Source: Arenicola marina
Lineage: Eukaryota > Annelida > Polychaeta > Arenicolidae
Length of the DNA: 64,000 bases
NCBI GenBank assembly: GCA_964019135.1
Contig: OZ025248.1
Coordinates: 68,268,119 to 68,332,118, forward strand
Reading direction: 5' to 3'
Part shown: positions 55,153 to 64,000 of the stretch, piece after piece
Numbering within the stretch: position 1 is the stretch's first letter
Layout of the letters: every line of letters starts with the position of its first letter
Translations under genes and position numbers: made by a program
The notes under the pieces: generated by a model
The model's database searches: none
The model's input: the letters and a program-made list of their open reading frames with translations, nothing else
What the model was told of the DNA's origin: nothing

Positions 55153-56690
55153 GACACGTTCATGTCCCATCAAGTTGCTGTCCCAACCCACCAAAACCGT
55201 GTCATCAACTTTGGCAACATCTGACACAAAAATTATTTATGTAACAATCATGGAAATAGGTTCTTAGTTTGTTGACCTATTTCATCGCCCGGGCACCCAC
55301 CCCCCCACCCACATCTGACTCCCCTGCTCGCTGGAGATGATTCCCACCCCCCCCCCCATCTGACCCCGCCCCGTCCCCCGGCCCTACAGCCGTTGAAGTT
55401 TCTTTCCGTCATTCCATACGGTATGGGCCCCGGCCGGGTGTATAGTAGCCGGCGGGGGACTCTACGTCCCCTCTCGCCTTACTGTGAGTCAGCGTGGCTG
55501 AGTGTGGGTCTTCCCCTTGGGAGCCACCTCCCCCTCCCTATCTAGGACCCCCTTCCTCTCCCCCTCCCCCCGCCACTCGCCCCAGCCAGCCTAGAGGCCA
55601 GGCGGAAACACCTGAGGCGCTTCGGCAAATCACCCGGAAATGGTGGTGAGCTTCACTCCATTGATGGCCGCCGCGCCTTGTGGTCAGACTGATTACCGAA
55701 AACATCCTCCCCGCGCAGCTATCAGCTATCAATGTTTTCTTCATTTCTTATCTTTTTCATCTCTGCCGTCGTTTGATCTCTTTGTGTAATGTCTTGGCGC
55801 TCTTAAATCGCGACCCGCCCTATTCATGTCTTCGTCTTTTTTTCCCATTTATGTCTATGTGGTGTTTTCTCGGGGGCGGGTGAGCGGTGCGCGGTGAGCG
55901 ATGGCTATTTTTATGTGTCGCATCTCATGCTTCGTTGCGCTGCTTGTTACGTCGCCAGATGAGATTCATGGGTCTTATTCTTCTCGCGTCGGGACAGATA
56001 TGATACCAAGATAGATAGGTAAGCTGCCAGACGATTAGGATGACGGGCATTAAGCCATGGACATTGTCTGGTGTGCTCCCCCGCCCTAAGCTGGCCTTAT
56101 CAGTCTCCGCTAGGCGTCGCCTCAAGTCTCTACCCACGGGGAGACACCTGGCGTTAGAAAACGGCAAAGCTGATGGTTTGTGATATTGAGATTACTTCAG
56201 GGGGTGAACGTTTCTGAACAATTCTGGAGCGATCGATAAGGCTGTTGAGCTAATTCTTCTTCAGACGAAATATATGGCTATTTGCATTAGGTCATCAACC
56301 CCACAATCTGCAAGCAAACCATTTGTGATTTATTTAGAAAATAATTTGTAAATCTACATCTTGAAAACTGCCGATAGGGGACCAGCCATATTCCGCAACT
56401 GCTGCTGTTGTGTTCACTGAACAGCTTTATCATACCCTGCACAGGTAATAGGTTAGGTGAAGGATGGGCGCCGCTTTTGGGGTACGCCAGAACACATTCA
56501 AAACAATATATTGAAACGCCAACACGGGCGCCCCCTACCGCATAGTCGGGTGACGAACCCCAAAGACACTAATGCAATCAGGTAACACCATCTCTGCGAG
56601 ACTCTGCCTCCAACTAATGTATCTCCATTCATCTAGCATGTATATCCCTGATAAATCCATGATGATAAAACACAAATAAAAGCCTATTGA
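55153..56690. other. Unassigned sequence
   Basis: Poly-C tracts at 55,295-55,360. No gene, RNA gene or transposon recognised. Confidence 0.4.
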
Positions 56691-56700
56691 TTGCCACGCT

Positions 56701-58147
56701 ATAGGGCTATACAGTTCTTACGATCGGGCCGCGAGACTTCAGTTTTAGGGACAAACAAAGACACGTGTGTTAGAACCCAAAACGTCATAGTGACCAAAAC
56801 GTCATACCTTGGTAGAATAAAATATACAGTGTCAAGTTTAATTTTAACCATCCCGGTTATCGCTCACACAACCCGGCGTAGCGTTTTTGAAGGCGACAGG
56901 TCGGGGCCACTCGGGGCTAAAGGATTGATTGGTTGACAATTAGATACGTCTTGAAGGCCGAAATTTGCGAATTAAGGCGCCGGAAAATATAGAAATCTAA
57001 GGTTTCTTGGAATAGAAGGTTCCAAGGGATGGACCCGGAGGGAGGGGGGGGGGGGCAATACCCAGATTCCATCGTTTATGAAAGCCCTTAAATATATCTG
57101 AAACTGAAGAGTTACTCCTCATATATTCATAGCCCCCGTCAACAGACACTGCGATCGAGGCACAGTGTGAAACTGTACATTTGTTCCTAGATGGCTCAGA
57201 CCATGTGATCTGACGTTTTCGTCACTATGACGTTTTGGGCCCTAACACACGTGCTCCATGTTGAAGTATGGGCAGTCAATTTCTTTCCAAGTATATTCTA
57301 AAGACTATGAGTACCATTTCACTAAACATGGCTATGGGAGATATACGTTAGAATATTTGGAGGCGATGAAGCGCACACCATTGGGAGTATACAAGGAAAA
57401 ATCCGTCTTCAAAACACTCGAAAGCTAAAAATAACGTTCTAAATTTAGCCCTGCACCCGGGCTTTCGCAAGTTCACCAAACAGCGAGTGACGTCACAGAG
57501 TTTTGCGTGCCTCCGCGGAAACAAAAATGGCGAGAGCAAGTAATCGACTTAACCATTCAGCTGTCAAAATGTGCAGTGCATGGAGTAACAACACACGGGT
57601 GCGTCATTAAACCACACGGTAAAGATAAAATAAGACCAGATGGATGTTTTCGTATCACTTTTGGATCACGAAAAGACCAAGTTTCTTCATTTTTGTAAGT
57701 TTTCTGTTTGAAGCGTTGCGCCAACGTTGTCACCGGGGAGAATCCGTGTGACGTCATAATGCCTCGTTTTCGTGGGAAATTCAAAAAAACGTTAGTTTCT
57801 CAGTCGTATTGTCCTGTCGTAACAAGTATTCGTCATTGTGATGGCGCAAACGAATAAAAAATATGTCATCTATCCGTTTTGTGAAGCTATATTTCTTAAA
57901 TATTCTTAATTATGTCGCTAGGCCTTCCGCAATGGACTCACCCCTCGGCGCCTGGCTTTTGCGCAGGTGGCCGAGTCTGGTTCCCAGTCTCTCTCTTTGC
58001 GTAACATACACGTCACGCCTACGTCACAGATAGTCAGGATACCAGTGTGCGCAGAGATTCTAAACTCGTTCCGAACACGTGCTTCGTTTGTTTGTCCCCA
58101 AAATAAGTAAACCGGAAGTCTAAGCGAACGAGACTTTATAGCCCTAT
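56701..58147 (+). mobile_element. Inverted-repeat DNA element family X, copy 3 (interrupted)
   Basis: It runs from ATAGGGCTATACAGTTCTTA to CTTTATAGCCCTAT and is closely similar to 33,084-34,036 throughout, including GGGCTTTCGC(A/G)AGTTC and GTCATAATG(C/T)CTCGT(T/A)TTC blocks. It contains a 480-bp nested element near its left end. Without that insertion it is about 965 bp, nearly the length of copy 1. Confidence 0.85.
56768..57247. mobile_element. Nested 480-bp inverted-repeat element
   Basis: The left end is TGTTAGAACCCAAAACGTCA then TAGTGAC. The right end, inverted, is TGTTAGGGCCCAAAACGTCA then TAGTGAC: 25 of 27 positions match. CACGTG lies on both sides (56,762-56,767 and 57,248-57,253) and once in the uninterrupted copy at 33.15 kb, so a 6-bp target duplication is likely, though CACGTG is itself palindromic. 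A further internal CAAAACGTCAT lies near the left end. No coding capacity. Confidence 0.82.
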
Positions 58148-58845
58148 ACATCAAAGTTATTGTTTTAACGTGTCCCATTGTAGCGGAGCATTGCAGCATT
58201 TATAAATACATCTCCATTACCAGGAAACCTGCGTGGAATAGCTGCGCCGTTCAACTGTCCAACCATCGCTGGTTCTCGTATCTTCTTAAGTGTATTATGT
58301 ACATAATGAAACAGCACATTCAGAGCAACACTCCCGTTTATGTCAGGAGAGTGTATAACAGATAAACAACTCCAGGTCCCTGTTCACCGACACAGCGTCA
58401 GAACACTGGGCCTGAGGCGTGACTTCTCTCTGTTCTTCTCTCTCTGTCTTCCAGTTTTGCTGTATTAAACCAATGTGTAGGCGACCAACGGACAGGGAGG
58501 GGCAATTACAGTCATATAGAGATCCGAATGAGATTTTGTTCCGCAACCGTGTTGTGTTGTCTGCAGCTAAGCACGTTACCTGTCGAGCGCGGAATCACCA
58601 TTTTACGCTCTTGCCAGACTCTGGCCAATATTCATAACAGGTTTCGCGGTGGTAAAGTTTAATTTGGCTTCCGTGTAGTTTAAGGCGTGACAAATGTTAT
58701 ATTTTCGTTGGGTGAAAGGTTGATCCTAGTTTAAAACGGTCAAACAGTATACTTTACAGTTAGGGATTGATTTAGTGTTGATATACACTGTTGGGTTTGA
58801 TATGTTTGAGCTTGAATTGTTTCTATACACATATCGTATGACCCT
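58148..58845. other. Unassigned sequence
   Basis: An acceptor-like CTCTGTCTTCCAG at about 58,442-58,454 is followed by an open frame of about 60 codons, but without family resemblance or a donor. I do not call an exon. Confidence 0.4.
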
Positions 58846-58847
58846 GC

Positions 58848-60235
58848 CAAAACTGGCCGACTAGCGACAACGAAACTGGCCGACTAGCAACGAGACTGGC
58901 CGACTAGCGACAACGAATCTGGCCGACTAGCGACAACGAGACTGGCCGACTAGCGACAACGAATCTGGCCGACTAGCGACAACGAGACTGGCCGACTAGC
59001 AACACCGAGACTGGCCGACTAGCAACGAGACTGGCCGACTAGCGACAACGAGTCTGGCCGACTAGTGACAACGAGACTGGCCGACTAGCGACGAGACTGG
59101 CCAACTAGCAACGAGACTGGCCGACTAGCAACAGCGAGACTGGCCGACTAGCAACAACGAGACTGGCTGATTAGCAACGAAACTGGCCGACTAGCGACGA
59201 GACTGGCCGACTAGCGACAACGAGACTGGCCGACTAGCGACAATGAGACTGGCCAACTAGCCACAACGAGACTGGCCGACTAGCGACAACAAGACTGGCC
59301 GACTAGCAACAATGAGACTGGCCGACTAGCGACAGCGAGACTGGCCGACTAGCAACGAGACTGGCCGAATAGCGACAACGAGACTGGCCGACTAGCAACG
59401 AGACTGGCCGACTAGCAACGAGACTGGCCGACTAGCGACAACGAGACTGGCCGACTAGAAACAGCGAGACTGGCCGACTAGCAACAACGAGACTGGCCGA
59501 CTAGCAACAGCGGACTGGCTTACTAGCAACGAGACTGGCCGACCAGCAACGAGACTGGCCGACTAGCGACAACGAGACTGGCCAACTAGCGACAACGAGA
59601 CTGGCCGACTAGCAATAACAAGACTGGCCGACTAGCAACAACGAGACTGGCCGACTAGCAACAGCGAGACTGGCCGACTAGCAACGAGACTGGCCGACTA
59701 GCGACAACGAGACTGGCCGACTAGCAACGAGACTGGCCGACTAGCAACGAGACTGGCCGACTAGCGACAACGAGACTGGCCGATTAGCAACAGCGAGACT
59801 GGCCGACTAGCAACAGCGAGACTGGCCGACTAGCAACAGCGGACTGGCTTACTAGCAACGAGACTGGCCGACCAGCAACGAGACTGGCCGACTGGCGACA
59901 ACGAGACTGGCCAACTAGCGACAACGAGACTGGCCGACTAGCAATAACAAGACTGGCCGACTAGCAACAATGAGACTGGCCGACTAGCAACAGCGAGACT
60001 GGCCGACTAGCAACGAGACTGGCCGACTAGCAACGAGACTGGCCGACTAGCGACAACGAGACTGGCCGACTAGCGACAACGACACTGGCCGACTAGCAAC
60101 ACCGAGACTGGCCGACTAGCGACAACGAGACTGGCCGATTAGCAACAGCGAGACTAGCCGACTAGCGGCAACGAGACTGGCCGAGTCGCAAAACGAGACT
60201 GGCCGACTAGCGACAACGAGACTGGCCAACGAGCA
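58848..60235 (+). repeat. Variable 14-23-bp minisatellite
   Basis: About 65 units with the constant core ACTGGCCGACTAGC followed by AACGAG, GACAACGAG, AACAGCGAG or similar. Variant strings around 59,330-59,640 are repeated around 59,670-59,990, so a block of about 350 bp was duplicated. Stops (TAG) occur in one frame in almost every unit, and the array is not coding. Confidence 0.95.
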
Positions 60236-60239
60236 CAAC

Positions 60240-60530
60240 GCAGGGAAACTCATTACATTTCCCGTTAGCATTTCTATCAGCTTTCTTCTCGTTTTATATG
60301 CCTCCATCTCATTCATAACTTGATATCCGTTGATAGTCAAGATATGGATATGCCCGAAGCGTGTCTTTTCTTCTTATAGAATTTCTTATAGAAATATGCA
60401 TGTTAGCCTAGATGATACACTACAACGCAGCTATACATCCGTACTCGCCTTTTGCGTGTCTCCGTGCACAACTATGCAGCGCAGAGCGAGCTAGAGTTAA
60501 CCGAAACACGCGCATGCCGTAGTCTCCCTG
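60240..60530 (+). mobile_element. Dispersed repeat, copy 2 (uninterrupted)
   Basis: Matches 9100-9560 without the nested element: TACTCGCCTTTTGCGT, AGCGCAGAGCGAGCTAGAGT, CCGAAACACGCGCAT and the CCTCCATCT block appear in the same order and orientation. It begins next to the end of the minisatellite. Confidence 0.6.
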
Positions 60531-60647
60531 CTTAATGCCCTTGTGCCTCGGTGTTCTTTCTACCTTAGGGGGCTCTGTTGGCATTGAGCCGCAGCTTACA
60601 GTTGGTAAGGCCTCACAGGCTTCAAACAGATGCTTCTTCTCTTCTAT

Positions 60648-60902
60648 CTTTATATACTACTCACAATTTGCTAAGGATCACCTCTATGCAGAGATATCTG
60701 AGTGTATAACAGGTGACTGTGTAATTCTACTATAATACAAAAACGTTTGCCTACCATGCATGGTGGCAAACGAGTAACAGATTGGACACAGATTGGGGAA
60801 GGTTTATCTGTATTATAGTAGAATTACACAGTCACCTGTTATACACACAAATATTTCTGCATAGAGGTGCTCGTCAGCCAATTGTGAGTAGTATACATAC
60901 AT
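60648..60902. mobile_element. Short foldback element
   Basis: The arms (60,648-60,738 and 60,812-60,902) are inverted copies of about 90 bp: ACAGGTGACTGTGTAATTCT, then ACTATAATAC on the left and the inverse on the right, with CACCTCTATGCAGA in both. The loop of about 73 bp contains CCATGCATGG. No coding capacity. A hairpin from such arms would be very stable. Confidence 0.88.
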
Positions 60903-61515
60903 ACGCAAACATACGATTATCGTTTGAAATGCCTTGTCATCCGAAACACAGTGAATGACACCATGGAGGTACTTTGGTGTTCCGAACTGGTGATCCGTCG
61001 GCTTATTAGTTTAAATTCGATCATGGACGTCCTTTTTGTCTTTCATTGACGGCCCACGGTCGACTTGCTAGCGTAACAATATTTACCCCTTTCTGCCGTG
61101 ACCTCACGATTTAGCTTGTGATTGGTTGATAGGAGGTCACGTGGAATGAACATGTCAGCACCCATCAACAGTCCGATATTTTGTGGTAATATGTGTTTCT
61201 AAACTGATATTGTCATATTTACACTTGAACAGTTGTCAGAATGTTTTATTTGTACGGTGTTAGGAGGCGTGTCCTTGGACTTCCTTCTCGTATATCTCAG
61301 GTCCGTGATGAAGTCTGTTTAATCCCTTTTTTCTAGCTGCCATGAGGAGGGGGAGGAGTTGGCTACATGATATGTGTCCGTCCCGTTGCCTGCAAGGCGA
61401 TGTGACGGGGTCCAATGGACGACCTTGACCGTGTTGGTATGTCAACGTCTTCCGGTGACAGTCTTCCGGTGTGCCTTACGTCTGGGGGATAAATAGCCAC
61501 CGACGTCTGGTCTAC
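60903..61515. other. Unassigned sequence
   Basis: No gene recognised between the foldback element and the 21-bp array. Confidence 0.4.
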
Positions 61516-61519
61516 GGTA

Positions 61520-62740
61520 GTTAGCCCTACAGATCAGTAGACCAGCCCTGCCAATCAGTGAGCCAGCCCTGCCAATCAGTGAGCCAGCCCTGCCAATCAG
61601 TGAGCCAGCCCTGCCAATCAGTGAGCAAGCCCTGACAATCAGTGAGCCAGCCTTACCAATCAGTAGACCAGCACTTCTAATCAGTGAACTAGCCCTGCCA
61701 ATCAGTTAGCCAGCCCTGCCAATCAGTGAGCCAGCCCTGCCAATCAATGAGCCAGCCCTGCCAATCAGTGAGCCAGCTCTGCCAATCAGTGAGCCAGCTC
61801 TGCCAATCAGCGAGCAAGCCCTGCCAATCAGTGAGCCAGCCCTGCCAATCAGTGAGCCAGCCCTGCCAATCAGTGAGCCAGCCTTACCAATCAGTAGACC
61901 AGCACTTCCAATCAGTGAACTAGCCCTGCCAATCAGTGAGCCAGCCCTGCCAATCAGTGAGCCAGCCCTGCCAATTAGTGAGCTAGCCCTACCAATCAGT
62001 AGACCAGCCCTTGCAATCAGCCAGCCAATCAGTAGGCTAGCCCTGCCAATCAGTGAGCTAGCCCTGCCAATCAGTGACCCAGCCCTGCCAATCGGTGAGC
62101 CAGCCCCGCCAATTAGTGAGCTATCTTGGCAATCAGTGAGCTCGTTGAGGTTCAGCCTCCAATCAGCTACCAATCAGTGAGTCAGCCCTGTCAATCATTG
62201 AGCTAGCCCTGCCAATCAGTGGGTCAGCCCTGTCAATCAGTGAGCCGGCTCTGCGAAACAGTGAGCTAGCCCTGCCAATCAGTGACCTAACCCTGCCAAT
62301 CAGTGGGTCAGTCCTGCCAATCAGTGAGCTAGCTTGCCCATCAGTGAGTCAGTCCTGCCAATCAGTGACCTAGCTTGCCCATCAGTGAGTCAGTCCTGCC
62401 AATCAGTGACCTAGCCCTGCCAATCAGTAAACTAGCCCCCTCTATCGGTGAGCTAGCCCTACCAATCAGTGGGTCAGCCCTGCCAGTCAGTGACCTAGCC
62501 CTGCCAATCAGTCAACTAACCCTGCCAATCAGTGAGCTAGCCCTACCAATCAGTGAGCCAGCTTGCCAGTCAGTGACCTAGCTCTGCCAATCAGTGAACT
62601 AGCCCCGTCAATCAGTGAACTAGCCCTGCCAATCAGTAGGCCAGCCCTGCCAATTAGTGAGCTGGCCCCGCCAATCAGTGAACTAGCCCCGTCAATCAGT
62701 GAGCTAGCCCTGCCAATCAGTGACTCGCCCTCCCACCAAT
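61520..62740 (+). repeat. 21-bp minisatellite
   Basis: About 57 units of CAGTGAGCCAGCCCTGCCAA(T). Variants include AGTAGACCAGC, GTGACCTAGC and TGGGTCAGC. A run of nine to ten units at 61,560-61,720 is repeated at 61,740-61,920, marked by the rare CAGTAGACCAGCACTTC variant. The seven-residue open frames on both strands come from the unit length. Confidence 0.95.
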
Positions 62741-63255
62741 GGACCGCCAATGCTAATCGCAAGCCCGGCACCATCCTGGTATGTCGTGGAAGTACATGTT
62801 TGTGCTTGGAGAATATAGAATCGGCTATTCCGTCGTGTTTTGCTAGACATATATACCAATGGTCTATGCCGTGGCACTGTGATGTGAAAACTGAGCAGAC
62901 CGATGCTGTAAATACCTTTTTGCGTGGGGGAGGGGGGGGGGGGGGCGGTGTCCTACAAATTAATTAACTGTGTGGTGCATGCCCACTTTAAAGGCGAACA
63001 GTTGCACTGTCATTCATCGACTATGATATGCCGTTTTCAGAATTTGAAAAGAAAATTTATTTTGTGAATTCAAGTTGTTATGCATGGAGCTTATGACTAA
63101 ATAAAAGCGTGTTAGATGACAAGAACGTATCGTAAGTAATGCTGCTCTATAAATCGGTCCATGGGTTATCGTGTATCCCGATTAGACGATTAAAAACAGA
63201 TGGTCGTGCCAAGATTTGCGAGGCTGAAATTCTAAATTATTGTATTATCAGAATA
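62741..63255. other. Unassigned sequence
   Basis: A poly-G run lies at about 62,930-62,945. No gene recognised. Confidence 0.4.
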
Positions 63256-63257
63256 AT

Positions 63258-64000
63258 CGCCCACTTCTCATCAGTAGAAGTCACCCACCCCTCATCAGTA
63301 GCAGCCACCCACCCCTCATCAGTAGAAGTCACCCACCCCTCATCAGTAGAAGTTACCCACTCCTCATCAGTAGAAGTCACCCACCCCTCATCAATAGAAA
63401 CCACCCACCCCTCATCAGTAGAAGTCACCCACCCCTCATCAATAGAAACCACCCACCCCTCATCAGTAGAAGTCACCCACCCCTCATCAATAGAAGTCAC
63501 CCAACCATCATCAGTAGAAGTCACCCACTCCTCATCAGTAGAAGTCACCCAACCCTCATCAGTAGAAGTCACCCGCCCCTCATCAGTAGAAGTCATCTAC
63601 CCCTCATCAGTAGAAGTCACCCACCCCTCATCAGTAGAAGTCATCCAACCCTCATCAGTAGAAGTCACCCACCCCTCATCAGTCGAAGTCACCCACCCCT
63701 CATCAGTAGAAGTCACCCACCCCTCATCAGTAGAAGTTACCTACCCCGCACCAGTAAAAGGCACCTACCCCTCATCAATAGAAGTCACCCACCCCTCATC
63801 AGTAGAAGTCACCCACCCCTCATCAGTAGAAGTCACCCGCCCCTCATCAGTAGAAGTCACCCACCCCTCATCAGTAGAAGTTACCCACCCCGCACCAGTA
63901 AAAGGCACCTACCCCTCATCAGTAGAAGTCACCCGCCCCTCATCAGTAGAAGTCACCCACCCCTCATCAGTAGAAGTTACCCACCCCGCACCAGTAAAAG
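63258..64000 (+). repeat. 24-bp minisatellite running off the window
   Basis: More than 30 units of CACCCACCCCTCATCAGTAG + AAGT. Variants TCAATAGAA and CCGCACCAGTAAAAGGCACC recur in blocks about 140-160 bp apart near the right edge, so the end shows higher-order repetition. The array continues past the end of the window. Confidence 0.95.

Noticed and set aside
58419-58637. Possible exon after CTGTCTTCCAG
   Set aside because: Good acceptor but the peptide has no family match and no donor or neighbours.

Overview
The window is eukaryotic nuclear DNA from an invertebrate deuterostome. I read it as most likely amphioxus (Branchiostoma). It holds one clear multi-exon gene of animal type, HSPBAP1, with GT-AG introns. 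It also has iodothyronine deiodinase fragments, a CR1/jockey-like LINE, a tRNA-derived SINE, many short inverted-repeat elements and a very heavy load of minisatellites (about 23 kb of 64 kb by my estimate). Several HSPBAP1 minisatellites have units that include the splice site itself. From memory, amphioxus genes are known for this (the 'mirage' minisatellites at the Adh locus). The species call is inference.

Layout. 1-7.4 kb: a 51-bp minisatellite, a 3.7-kb C-rich 28-bp array, a truncated SINE and a 14-bp array. 7.4-17.5 kb: mostly non-coding, with dispersed inverted-repeat elements, a head-to-head pair of deiodinase C-terminal fragments (11.1-11.45 kb), a 39-bp array and a foldback element (14.3-15.9 kb). 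17.57-27.68 kb: HSPBAP1 on the + strand, seven recognised coding exons. Intron arrays cover the donor of exon C, the donor of exon E and the acceptor of exon F. A 200-base N gap lies inside the gene, and the sequence before it is repeated after it with exon F doubled, which looks like a false (haplotypic) duplication. 28.57-28.83 kb: a SINE with a perfect 12-bp target duplication. 29.6-31.1 kb: a one-exon ORF of 502 residues, unrecognised, with a predicted myristoylation signal and a PP1-docking motif. 32-45.7 kb: a LINE 3' fragment, several inverted-repeat elements (one family present three times in the window) and about 7 kb of GC-rich arrays. 47.4-49.6 kb: a broken LINE on the - strand. 52-55 kb: a long-TIR element lying inside a 40-bp minisatellite unit. 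56.7-58.15 kb: an inverted-repeat element with another one nested in it. 58.8-64 kb: three more minisatellites and a small foldback element.

Only HSPBAP1 is confidently a working gene. Its product has the full JmjC iron triad (H-x-D in exon C, His in exon E) and a conserved C-terminal tail. The 29.6-kb ORF is a plausible second gene. The very long open frames elsewhere are by-products of repeat arrays without stop codons and should not be read as proteins.
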